Part shown: piece after piece, positions 23,985 to 34,370 of the stretch | Numbering within the stretch: position 1 is the first letter of the stretch | Layout: each line of letters starts with the position of its first letter | Origin: Diadema setosum | Lineage: Eukaryota > Echinodermata > Echinoidea > Diadematoida > Diadematidae | Assembly: GCA_033980235.1 (NCBI GenBank) | Contig: CM067077.1 | Coordinates: 2,593,972-2,657,971, forward strand | Length of the DNA stretch: 64,000 nucleotides | Reading direction: 5' to 3' | Made by a program: the position numbers and the translations under genes | Notes under the pieces: model-generated | Seen by the model: the letters and a program-made list of their open reading frames with translations, nothing else | Told to the model about the DNA's origin: nothing | The model's database searches: none

Positions 23985-24884
23985 GCTGCGTAGAAGTATA
24001 CTATTCGGGTATTCGGGCTCGTTTTTCAAGGGCACGCGAATAGCTTGAATCGAACGATAGGATTTCCTCACACCGGTTCACATAAATAAGGCTGCGTTCA
24101 CATAGAAGTATACTATTCGGGTATTCGGGCTCGTTTTTCGAGGGCACGCGAATAGCTTGAATCGAACGATAGGATTTCCTCACACCGGTTCACATAGGAG
24201 GGCACTATTCGGAAGTACGAATACCTGCGGAAAGTATAGCAAAGTGGGAATCGAACTTGTTCGATTTTCTTGCAGCGTATACCGTCTCTCGTTTATGAAA
24301 TAACGACACTTTTGGTCTGGATTTGCCCTTTAGCAAAAATAAGCATGTAGACTGACATTCTGATGCAGTTTAGAAATTGTTAATAAGATTTGCTGGGATG
24401 TAGGAGGAAGAAATCCTCACTGCATGCATGGGATGGTGAGTTGACGGCGCGGGTGATGGTGTATTCGGTGCTCGAATAGCGAATACCGAGTACCGAATAC
24501 CGAATACCGAATACCGAATACTTCTATGTGAACGCAGCCTAAGAGGGCACTATTCGAAAGTACGAATAGCTGCGAAAAGTATAGCAAAATGGCAATCGAG
24601 CTTGTTCGATTTTCTTGCAGCGTATACCGTCTCTCGTTTATGAAATAATGACACTTTTGGTCTGGATTTGCCCTTGAGCGAAAATGAGCATGTAGACTGA
24701 CATTCTGATGCAGTTTATAAATTGTAAAGAAGATTTGCTGGGATGTAGGAGGAAGAAATCCTCACTGCATGGGATGGTGAGTTGACGGTGCGGGCGGCGG
24801 TGTATTCTGTGCCCGAATACCGAATACCGAATAGCGAATACCGAATACCGAATACCGAATACTTCTATGTGAACGCAGCCTCAC
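23985..24884. mobile_element. PIF/Harbinger-type miniature elements, tandem
   Basis: A complete copy spans 24090-24539, with ends GGCTGCGTTCACATAGAAGT and ACTTCTATGTGAACGCAGCC. It is flanked by TAA at 24087-24089 and 24540-24542, the three-base target duplication typical of PIF/Harbinger elements. A partial left copy (23985-24089) and a partial right copy (24543-24880) repeat the same interior, including two arrays of ATTCGGT/CGAATAC. The dimer-like arrangement suggests internal duplication or nesting. Confidence 0.75.
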
Positions 24885-25659
24885 CATCAGCTACCATCAC
24901 CAGTACCACACCACAATGACGTCTCTAAAATCAATGGTAGCACATTTATCATTGCATCGTGCATCAACTCCCTTTTCCTAAACTACCAGTGGAACGTGTC
25001 ATATTATATTGTGTATTTCGATCAGTATTGATTGACTTTAAATAAGAAAGATAATGCAAAAAAATTGAACGCTTACCACATTGCTTATAGGGCTATTCCA
25101 GTTTGGTACTGATCTGTTCTATTCTCCCAGATGCCAGCAACATATATCACCTATGGCTAACTAGTGAAACAGCCATGACGAAAATAAACGACAGAGAACC
25201 CCGTCATAATCACTACACTTGGAAAGGTGTTGCCCGAAATTCCTCATTATGAAGCAATATCAAGTCACTTCCTTCCCTACCTGTCTTTAACTCCCTTATT
25301 TGGTCAAACAATAACAACCTGGAATTCCAAAGAGATAAGCGAGACGCCATGCACCTGGACTAGAGTTAATTAATTCAGTTCCCGTTCATGTTAGTTATGT
25401 AAACGTACACGTTCCTAAATATCCTGCTACAGTATAACAAGAACAAATGAAGAGAAAATGAAAGAGAAAAGGAATGGTGGCAAGCGGGGTACTGTGTCAA
25501 GGGGCAATTTACAACATTACGTGTGACAAAATTAATGAAGCAAACCTAACCTCCAAACTCCAATACAAAACAAGGGAAATAGAGTAGCTGTGTTCATATA
25601 TCAGAGTGAAGCTGAACTGCAGAACAAAAAAAGAAAAAAAGAAATAAAAGGAAAAAGTC

Positions 25660-25740
25660 CTGCGGGACTCGATTAACTTCTCTCCTTCCGGTCGGGCATT
25701 ATAAACACGCAGCGTGCTAAGCGATTCTGCTACACGGAAG
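25660..25740 (-). repeat. tRNA-derived relic (SINE-like), copy 1
   Basis: Minus-strand sequence resembles copy 28456-28535, with an A-box-like stretch around GTAGCAGAATCGCTTAGCAC and a decayed B box. It lies in the same position of the duplicated segment as the other copies. Confidence 0.45.
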
Positions 25741-26414
25741 ATCCGAAGATCTTGTGCGAAACTTAAATCTATCTATGTATGCTATACACAACACAAATTT
25801 ACATTGATATTCAGTTTTTTGGCTATATACGTCAAGTGACTGATAGCGCTATTCAACTTCCCACGAGTGGCCGCGTGGATTCGATCAATATACAGTTACA
25901 AAGATAAATCGGGAATCGTTTCAACCAGATTCCATTCTCATTTTCAGTGATCGACAACGAAAATAGTGTTAAGTAGCGACTTGAAGTAATATTAAGAAAT
26001 ATTCGTGAAGTCCAATTCTTTATACAGTACTACATAATTCAGATGTTATTGTTTCTGTCATGCAACTAACTGAAAATTTCATGTGGTGTCGGCGTGTCCA
26101 AGTAAGTTGATTGGAAAGGATATGTGAATGAATATTTACCAATAGGTCTTTATATTGTAAAAAAAAAAATCGAATATGGCCATGCGGTCTTTTAAGAGTC
26201 ATCTTCACTTTAACATTTGTAATTTCAAGTCCAAGTTGCCTCTCAAAGCAATGTGGTCTCCAACACAAAACAAAGGGATATTGTGTGTGTGTGTGTGTGT
26301 GTGTGTGCCTGTGTCTGTGTGTGTGTGTACGTGTACATGAAAACGTGATTTCTACATGGACGAAGGTGAATACTCCATAAAAGAAAAAAAGCAAAAGATG
26401 TAAGCATTTTGTTT

Positions 26415-26495
26415 CGTGCTCTTATGGGGTTCGAACCCGTACGTGTGCAACCTCACGTCTCCTGTGACGTCGCTTTTATCCTCTCGGCCATGTAC
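26415..26495 (-). repeat. tRNA-like relic (Leu/Ser-type boxes)
   Basis: The minus strand has a good A box, TGGCCGAGAGG (26480-26490), and a perfect B box, GGGTTCGAACCCC (26427-26439). The acceptor strands do not pair, so a functional tRNA is unlikely. A tRNA pseudogene or SINE head is the better reading. Confidence 0.5.
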
Positions 26496-27834
26496 GTCTT
26501 GACGAGAAAATATGAGGAACGTAAGCTTATAATGTGAAAGATGATTCAGGAATCGTTTGGTCCACATTCCTTTCTAATTTTCAGTTTTTAGCTGCAAAAT
26601 TATCAACCTGATGAGGAGATTTGAAAAAATAAAATGCATGATTACTGCAGCTTATTGTCTGAGCTACCACATACTTAAGTTTGAGAGGAAATGGAGCAAA
26701 ATCAGCTGAAATAAAGGTGCTTAAACGTTGTCAAGTCAATGCATGCGGTTTAAAAAAAAAAAAAATCACCTCCCATAGACCTAACACGTCAACTTGTCTG
26801 ATTTTGAGTCTTTACCTTTAATCACAATTTGAAGTATGATGATAAGTCTTCTCGAACTACAAAGAGTGTGGAACTTAAGCTTCTACGTGAAAGATGAATC
26901 ATGACGATCACCCGTGACCGACACATCTTCAAAGGGATCAGTTATTAGAGGTGGAAGCCCTCGTGCCAAGATATTGCCTCAGCAATTCCAAAGCAATGAT
27001 ACCCTTACATTTAGGTATACCATAATTTCCCTCTGAAATCATTGGTATTATTCGTGTACAATGGCTTGCCTTGTCCATAAACTTTGCTTTACAAACTTTC
27101 AGTGAAAGGTGTCATATCATAATTCTGTAACTCAATTAGCAGTGATTGACTACATAAATAAAGATATATCAAATTGAACGCTTAGCGCGTATAACTAAGG
27201 GGGATTTTAGCCTGATGCTGTGTTATTCACTGCTCAGATACCAACAATACTCATCACATACGGTTACGTATAGAGAAATAGCCACGACGAAAATAAGGAT
27301 TTCCTTTTCTTTGGCAGATAGACACACAACCCCTTTGAACACACTATAATTGACAAGGAGGGACATGAAAAAGTTCATTACTACTACTAAACAGTGATGC
27401 CTTCTACTCATGTGGCACAAGATACCTCTATAGCAACATAAAACCTGTCTACAATTCCGTTATTGGGTCAAACAATAACAACCTGGAATTTCAAAGAGAC
27501 GAGCGAGACGCCATACACCTGGCCTAGAGTTAATTTATTCAGTTGCCATTCCTGCTCCGGTTGTGTTATGTAAATTATTTTCCGACCTGTCTTGTGCAGT
27601 GTAACAGGAACAAACGTACAGAAAAGGAAAGAGAAAACGAAAGGTGGCAAGCGGGGCACTGTATACCAAGGGCAATTTACAACGTTACGTATGATACATG
27701 AAGCAAATCCAACCTCCAGCCTCCGACAAAAAAAGGGGGAACTTGAGTGACTGTGTGTCGTGGGGTAATGGCATCGGAATGAAGCTGAACTGCCAAAAGA
27801 AAAACAAAGAAAGAGAGAGAGAAAAAAAATAATA

Positions 27835-27915
27835 GCGTCCTGCGGGTCTCACACATCTCGTCCTAAGGTGATGTGTAATAACCATGCAGCGCGCCAAGTG
27901 ACTATAAAGCCACAC
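27835..27915 (-). repeat. tRNA-derived relic (SINE-like), copy 2
   Basis: Decayed relative of 28456-28535 at the equivalent place of the duplicated segment. GTGTGGC..TATAGTCACTTGG replaces the A box, and the B box is largely lost. Confidence 0.4.
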
Positions 27916-28455
27916 GGCTGTCCCGAAGATTGGATGTGAAATTTATATCTTTATACCATATACAACATGAAAAAGTTCATTACTACCACTAAACAGTGAT
28001 GCCTTCCACTCATGTGGCACAAGATACCTCTCTAGTAACATAAAACCTGTCTACAACTCCGTTATTAGGTCAAACAATAACAACCTGGAATTTCAAAGAA
28101 ATGAGCGAGACGCCATACACCTGGACTAGAGTTAATCAATTCAGATCCCAATCCTGCAAGTTATTTAAAGGTACATGTTCCTACCTATCCTGTTACAGTA
28201 TAACAATAACCAATGAAGAGAAAAGGAAAGAGCAAACGAAAGGTGGCAAGCGGGACACTGTAACAAGGGGCAATTTACAACATTAAGTGTGACAAAATTA
28301 ATGAAGCAAACCTAATCTCCAAACTCCAATACAAAACAATTAAGGGAAATAGAGCAGCCGTGTTCATGGGTTACGTATACTTAATAAAATAATGCGATAA
28401 ATGACATCGGAGTAAAGCTGAACTGCCGACAAAAAAAAAAAAAAAAAAGAGAAAA

Positions 28456-28535
28456 CTCCTGCGGGAGTCGAACTTCTCGCCTTCCGGTATGGCGTCATGA
28501 ACACCCAGCGCGCAAAGCGATTACGCCACACGACT
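28456..28535 (-). repeat. tRNA-derived relic (SINE-like), copy 3, best preserved
   Basis: The minus strand reads GTGTGGCGTAATCGC (A box region) and AGTTCGACTCCCGC (B box, 28464-28474). Spacing is that of a Pol III type 2 promoter. The middle does not fold into a clean anticodon arm. An A-rich run on the plus strand (28432-28449) lies at its 3' side as a T run. Confidence 0.5.
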
Positions 28536-28699
28536 GTCCTGAAGACAGATCGTAAAACTTAAATGTATAATAATCCTGTCGTGACAGTCGACTTGTGATG
28601 GCGCTATTCAACTTCCCACAAGTGGCCGCGTGGATTCACCAATACAAAATTGCAAAGAACAATCGGGAATCGTTCCGTACAGATTGCATTCTCATTTTC

Positions 28700-29922
28700 A
28701 GTTTTTAACTACAAAATTGTCGACCTAATGAGGAGATTTGAAAATATAAAATACATGATGACTGCAGCTTATTGTCTGAGCTACAACATACTTAAGTTTC
28801 AGAGGAAATGGAGCAAAATCAGCTGAGATAAAGGTGCTTAAACGTTGTCAAGTCAATGCATGGTTTAAAAAAAAATCACCTCCCATAGACATAACACGTA
28901 AACTTGTCCGATTTTGTATCTTTACTTTTAATCACAATTTAAAGTATGATGACGTCATCAAATTTCAAAACCATGACATGGACTTGAAAGGCAAATGTTC
29001 AAAGTACGACATATATGAATTTGGGATAATATTGAGCTTAAACAACAGAGATACGAGTAAACGAATGTCAGAAACAGTACCTCAAAAAATTTGATTCCAC
29101 TTTTTTGATTTAAGATGACGATTTGATGACGTCATCGAGTTTTCCTGGCAATATTGATACTTGAAATGTTATTTACAATTCATATGCTTTTGTAATATGC
29201 AATAAAAATATAGGGTCAACGGACGATTTAAAGAGCTATGGCAAAATAAACAAAGACATGTTTTTTCACTATATTTTCAAAAAGGCGCGCGCCCGAAATT
29301 TGAACTTTGACGCAGGTGCATTGCTTTGTTATTTGTCAGAATCGATCAGAAATCAATGGATATTGTTACTCAAAGTATCAGGAATCCAAATCAGTCAAAA
29401 AAAGTGTATTTTCATGTTGCTGACGCGCTGTGCGCGGGAAATTGCGCGGACGGACGCGCACGCAAGAAATTGTTTGAAACGCTTAAAATTGTCTGAAACT
29501 TCGAGATTTCCCATTGGGAAGTCGTTTTGAGCCTTTAAAAATTTTGACGCGCTTTTTCGCGCGCTTAATGATGACCTTGGTAACTGGCGTCAAAAAGTAT
29601 GAGAGAGCGTGACCTGAACTTTATGTCCACCGAAAATGATACAGAAATGACCTTCAGTTATGAAGTTATGATCGATCATGTAACGCGGTCCGAAAATCAC
29701 AAAATGGCGCCTAGATGACGTCATAGATATGTTACTGTCATGAAAACCTTATTGTGGCTAGATTTTGTCACGAGACATGTTCCCTGAAAATGTCATGTTA
29801 TTCCGTAATGTCATTCTTGAGATATTGACGACACAAAATTGTCCAGAAAGAAAGAAGAATAAAAAAAAATAAAGAGAGATTTTGACAATTACAATAGGTG
29901 ATACGCTGATAGCGTATCACCT
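28700..29922. repeat. Relative of the 14.3-18.1 kb composite repeat
   Basis: Shares TCACCTCCCATAGACATAAC, ACGTAAACTTGTC, GATGACGTCATC, a GCGCGC-rich block with AATTTGAACTTTGACG, an A-rich tract and a terminal hairpin (29895-29922) with the repeat at 14332-18094. A third partial copy lies at 26640-26830. Confidence 0.65.
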
Positions 29923-32480
29923 AATAACACCGAGGTATTTACATTGATAAACTCTTTCGAGTTCTGTATTACCAATACAAACATTAAAGTTGGTAAAGGG
30001 TCTTAATTTTGCTTTAGATCCTAAGATCATGTAATTACATTTCTGTACATTTAATATCATATGGTTATGTGAAAACCAGTTAGCCATCAGCGAAAGATCA
30101 TTGTTCAAAACGTGTTGTAATTCTTGGGGGGGGGGGGGGGGGGTTGGATGCAAAATACACACAGGTGTCATCCGCATACAAAGACAGGCGATACTTTTCA
30201 ACAGCTTTTGCGAGATCGTTTAAGAACAATGTAAATAAGAGGGGACCCAATATACTGCCTTGCGGTACACCACATTGCACAAAAGAACAGGATGATTCAT
30301 TTCCATTGACCACAGTTATCTGTCTCCTTTGACTAAGGTAATGCCTAAACCATCTGGTCACATTCTCATCAAAACCATAGTAAACTAATTTCTTTAATAG
30401 AATGTCATGCGAAATTAGATCAAAAGCTTTTTCAAGATCCAATGAGATTAAACCAACAGCATAACCTTTGTCTATGGCACACACAAGGTCTTCAGCAGTC
30501 GAAGTGGAATGTTTTGGTCGAAAACCGTGTTGTTGTGAACATAAAAGACGATTTCCGTTAGATAAGCAGTGACCTGCTGAAACACTATTTTTCCAATACC
30601 TTAGAAAGCACAGGTAAAACAGAAATTGGCCTGTAATTGGTTGCATTGGTTGGGTCACCATCTTTATAAAGTGGCGTGATACGTGCTAATTACCATGCGC
30701 TTGGTACTACACCTTTCACCAGAGATAAATTGATCAAATGTGCTAAAGGCCGTAACATATGACTTACTGATATCTTAAGTATGCTTGCAGGAATATGATC
30801 AAGACCAGTTGCCTTGTTCAAAGGTAGTGTATTGACATGCTTTAGAATGTCTTGTTCTGAGATCTCCTGAAAAGTAAACATAGACGATGCTTTTTCCATA
30901 AATTGTTCCATGTTATTACCAAACAGTTGTGTTTCTTTACGTTTGTTTGCAATACTTGTGAAATGGTCATTCAAATGAGTTGCAATATTTCTATTTCCAC
31001 TGACATCTTTACCTGAGACAGCCAACTTATTAATAGAAGTATTCTTCTTTTTGTTCGGCAAAACACAACGCAAAGATTTCCACATAGCGGAGGGATTACC
31101 CCTGTTGTCTCCGATCATTTTAGACACGTATAATCGTTTGGCCGTTCTTATCATGGATGTAACTCTATTTCGTAGTTTTTATACATGTCCCAATGAAACT
31201 CAGATCCAGACTTTTTAGCTTGCTTTTTCATCTGGTCCCTTTCTCGAATCTTACTTAATACATCATTATTCATCCATGGTGTCTCTTTCTGTTTGACTCG
31301 CCTTTTCCGAAGTGGAACATGTTTGTCGAGAATGGAATTGAATTTAGAGACCCATAATTCATATGCTTTTTCTACATCACTTTCCGCAAGCATGTCACTC
31401 CAAGACACCTGCTGTAAGTCTTCAATGAATTCGTCTTCACATAACTTCTTAACACTTCGGCTGACTACATATCTATGGTTACCTGGCGGTGGTTTGGTAT
31501 TACCCCAAGTAGCCATGACCATAAAGTGATCGCTTAAACTCAGGGGTATTACATCACAAAACGACATTTTCTCATGATTTCAGGAAAACAGAACATCAAT
31601 TAGAGTTGAGGTTTTAGATGTAATCCGAGTTGGCAATCCAACGATTTGTTTCAGCTCATGTTCTTCCGCTATTTGCAATAAACGTTTGGTGTGATGTGCT
31701 GATGGCACTTTGCTAAGATCACAATTCATGTCACCCCAAAAAACATAATCAATGCTCTGGGTTTCAATGTTCTCTAAGAGATTTTCTATTTTATCAAACA
31801 TATCGATATAAGAATCTGGGGGTCTATAGTAGTAAAGCACAAGAAATGGCTGTTGTTTTGGTAGACAAATTTCGATACACAATAACTCCAGTTTATCATC
31901 AGATATATCCTGTCTCTTTTTGTATATTACAGACTCGTGAATATATCAAAATACCTCCACCATTTCTGTTTCTGTCCATTCTAATGCTTGCATATCCTTC
32001 AATAAAAATTTCATTATCAGTAATAGATTGGTCTAATCTTGTTTCAGAAAGACAGAAAACATGAATTTTATTTGTTTTCACTACATGTGCTATTTCATCA
32101 AAATTTTTCAAAAGAGAGCATACATTCAAAATGTGCAATATTAAAACCAGGATGCGAGTTTACGTGCTGAAATATAACTTCAGGTTTTTGATGACTGATA
32201 AATGTATCTGGAGACAATTTATCAAAACTTTCCTGACTGATACTTACATGTTCATCGTCATTATCATTCAACTTATCTATGTTTTGAGGCAGTTCATTCA
32301 TTAAACATGCATTGCCCATCCAATCTACATCAGAATTGAAAAGTTCATGAGAAGCTCCTGAGCAGCGAAAGTGTGCCCATTTTAAACAAGAGACACAAAG
32401 TATACCTTTCTGGTTAGACCTGACTGACTTGTCACATGATAAACACGGAAATTTAACAGCTATCTATATAACAATATACG
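29923..32480 (-). pseudogene. LINE ORF2: PHD finger, endonuclease, reverse transcriptase (broken)
   Basis: The order on the minus strand is as follows. A PHD-like finger near 32300-32470 (FPCLSCDKSV, LCVSCLKWAHFRCSG). An apurinic-type endonuclease in frames near 32138-31151 (FCLSETRLD, VFWGDMNCDL, SDHFMVM). The reverse transcriptase at 31154-29923: LPLNKATGLDHIP, QQHGFRPKHSTS, ISLDLEKAFD, GVPQGSILGPLLF and the active-site YADD. Several frameshifts and stops separate these blocks. A run of 18 G on the plus strand (30126-30143) sits just after the YADD block and shifts the frame. The last residues are CKYLGV, then the inserted hairpin repeat. The product would nick DNA and copy element RNA, but this copy is dead. 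Confidence 0.8.
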
Positions 32481-32509
32481 AAAATGATATGCACAAGTGT
32501 TCTGATACC

Positions 32510-33277
32510 TCACAACTTTTCAAGATCTGCCCGATGTCGAATGTTTACTATCTTGCTATCCCTTGTCAGTGCACGAATTCTGCCGTCATTGGTCCACACC
32601 TTGGTGATCGAGTCGCATCTCAGAGCCTCACGCACGAGTTCTTGCCTAGATGATGTCAGGTCTTCGCGAATGTATATCGGGGTTCTCTTCAGCTTCATTC
32701 TTGCGGCATAGACTTTTTGACGAACATTGTACCGCGCAAACTTGACAATCAGTGGCCGTGGTTGATCAGCTCTTCCTGTCTGAGGTCTTTTCGGTTGAAT
32801 CCGGTGTGTTCTGTCCAGGTCGCCTTCCCCCACGTTGAAACCGAGGTCGAGTTTGGAGTTGAGAAGATCGAGCACAACGTCATCGCTGATTTCGTCCTTC
32901 TTCTCCGGCACGCCGTATATTCGAAGGCAGTTTCGCCTGGAGTACTGCTCTTGTTCCTCCTGGTGGTTTCCGCTGTCAGAGAGCTTTTTCTCCAGTTGTT
33001 TGACTTTTTTCTCAAGTTCATTCACTTCTTGTTGCTTTTTCTCGACGTCCAGGTTGACTGCCGCATACACACTTTGAGATACCCGGTCTATCAGAGCCGC
33101 TGCGAGGAGGTCAACCAACGTTGAAAGGATTGGCTCGGCACAAATCACTTCTTTTATCTGGTCTTTGAGTTTCACTGTGTGACTCTCGTCGAACTTGAAT
33201 GACGCGCATTCCGGAGTCGCATCATCTATTGTGTTGCTTGCACCCTTGTCCGTTTCCATGGTAGATTGAGCACCCAA
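32510..33277 (-). CDS. LINE ORF1 protein (coiled coil + RRM-like), open
   Basis: 255 residues from the first Met, uninterrupted. Residues about 60-115 are heptad-like and rich in Lys/Glu (VNELEKKVKQLEKKL), predicting a coiled coil. The segment RRNCLRIYGVPEKKDEISDD starts an RRM-like domain, and DLDRTHRIQPKRP and RPLIVKFARYNVRQKVY follow. IYIREDLTSSRQELV begins the C-terminal domain. This is the layout of L1-type ORF1 proteins, which bind and chaperone the element's RNA. The open frame extends upstream of the Met through an acidic stretch, so the real start may be further up. It is intact while the neighbouring ORF2 is broken, which may simply reflect its short length. Confidence 0.75.
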   Translation of the reverse strand: MGAQSTMETDKGASNTIDDATPECASFKFDESHTVKLKDQIKEVICAEPILSTLVDLLAAALIDRVSQSVYAAVNLDVEKKQQEVNELEKKVKQLEKKLSDSGNHQEEQEQYSRRNCLRIYGVPEKKDEISDDVVLDLLNSKLDLGFNVGEGDLDRTHRIQPKRPQTGRADQPRPLIVKFARYNVRQKVYAARMKLKRTPIYIREDLTSSRQELVREALRCDSITKVWTNDGRIRALTRDSKIVNIRHRADLEKL

Positions 33278-33628
33278 TTTGGTACCCTCTTCATCCTCGT
33301 CTCGGCAGCCGGAGGGTTCCCCATCGTCGGACGCTAGAGGCTCGTACCTGCCGACGTTTTTTGATGAGCTACCTCTGCCCGTTTTCTCTGTCCTGCTGTC
33401 CTATTTCCTGATCTCATCATGTCCACAAATTGATCACAGACAGTATCAATAGTCACCACAGCACATTCCTCATGTTTGAAGGGCAAGCACTTGGAGCAAT
33501 TCCGTGAAAAATCCGAAATTTGATGAATCTTTCTCACAGTAAGAACGGATAACGTCGTGACAACGCCGTAAACAAATTCGGCATTCCGTCATTACTCTCA
33601 ATTGAAAATAATAGGCCAGCTAGGCCCT

Positions 33629-33944
33629 GCGTTTCATAGAAATGTCTTTAAAGTTACGCACAAATTTACGAACGACAGGAATATGGCAAGCCAAGCGAGT
33701 TTCCTTGTCATTGTGACTTTCAATAGCTAAATTTGAAGTTTGTGGATGATAAAACACGTTTTTAGTTTGAGTGATTTTTGCCCCAATGAAATGAACTAGG
33801 TGTAATCGTTATCACATACACGCAGGTGTACAGTCGTACTCTGTCAAAACGTAAGGGAGGAAATGTGTACACATATTTGTACTTCATATTCCATTCGTTC
33901 GTAAAGTCATGCGCAACTTTATGAACATATTCATGGAACGGAGC
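33629..33944. mobile_element. Miniature inverted-repeat element, about 316 bp
   Basis: The left arm from 33629 (GCGTTTCATAGAAATGTC...) pairs over about 55-60 bp with the right arm ending at 33944 (...CATATTCATGGAACGGAGC), about 80% complementary. TTACGAACGA/TCGTTCGTAA is a strong inner match. No coding capacity. Confidence 0.6.
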
Positions 33945-34370
33945 ACTTGATTGTATAAGGTAGGTCGCATTGATCTTTCTACTGTATCACATTCTAATGA
34001 TTTAACCGATACTTAATTACGTGGATGAATTAAAAAAATGACATGTATGAAATTAGTGATGACGTATGATTAAAGTGGTTTCATCCATCCTTCAGGCGGG
34101 GCTTGCCGTATCCGCACCACCTGGTTTGAGCCTGGACTTCCTATAAGACGTTGCCAAGGCGGGTGCACTCAAGGCAAGAACATTGCCACAATGGGAGTAT
34201 GATGGCCACACCCATGGTTACCATGCATGGTTTCACATTGGACCACTAGCCAATGAGTTTTTGCGGCGAGTTGATCCTCAACATCGAACTCTGGGACAGT
34301 TTTTCAAGGAGGGGATAGCAGAGCCTTTCGGTAATGTCGAATGATAACACGTTCAGTCAGTTAAATTTCT

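Larger units (their letters stand above)
22500..28650. repeat. Diverged duplications of 1-2 kb segments
   Basis: A landmark with CAATAACAACCTGGAATTTC, then GAGCGAGACGC and CACCTGG.CTAGAGTTAAT, occurs near 23366, 25306, 27471 and 28076. Around it recur GGGGCAATTTACAACATTA, CCAATACAAAACAAGGGAAA and CAAAGTTTATGGACA-type blocks in the same order. The copies are diverged by substitutions and small indels. No coding sequence seen. Confidence 0.7.
21545..29928. mobile_element. 8.4-kb insertion that splits a LINE, hairpin-ended
   Basis: Flanked by AATAAC at 21539-21544 and 29923-29928, which fits a six-base target duplication. The left end carries a small hairpin (ACTCGTC/GACGAGT at about 21555-21577) followed by TTAGGTGATACGC. 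The right end carries AGGTGATACGCT-GAT-AGCGTATCACCT. TTAGGTGATACGC and GCGTATCACCTAA are exact reverse complements, so the insertion has inverted ends. Inside are miniature transposons, repeated 1-2 kb segments and tRNA-like relics, but no recognised gene. It may be one large non-autonomous element or a nest of several. Confidence 0.55.
29923..33540 (-). mobile_element. CR1/L2-type LINE, 5' part
   Basis: Minus-strand non-LTR retrotransposon with an intact ORF1 frame (32510-33277) and a broken ORF2 (29923-32480). The 3' part is at 20944-21544, across the 8.4 kb insertion. ORF order and the PHD-endonuclease-RT layout fit the CR1/L2/jockey assemblage; the exact clade would need a tree. The 5' border is uncertain. 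A Cys-containing open stretch at 33334-33537 (CSKCLPFKHEEC) may be the true start of ORF1, out of frame with the rest. Confidence 0.8.

Noticed and set aside
28456..28535. Functional tRNA gene
   Set aside because: A- and B-box-like sequences exist, but no clean acceptor or anticodon arm; related decayed copies indicate a dispersed repeat.
29897..29926. Helitron 3' end (hairpin plus CTRR)
   Set aside because: The hairpin abuts CTAA directly instead of lying about 10 bases before it, and an AATAAC duplication flanks the insertion, whereas Helitrons insert between A and T without duplication. Kept only as an open option.
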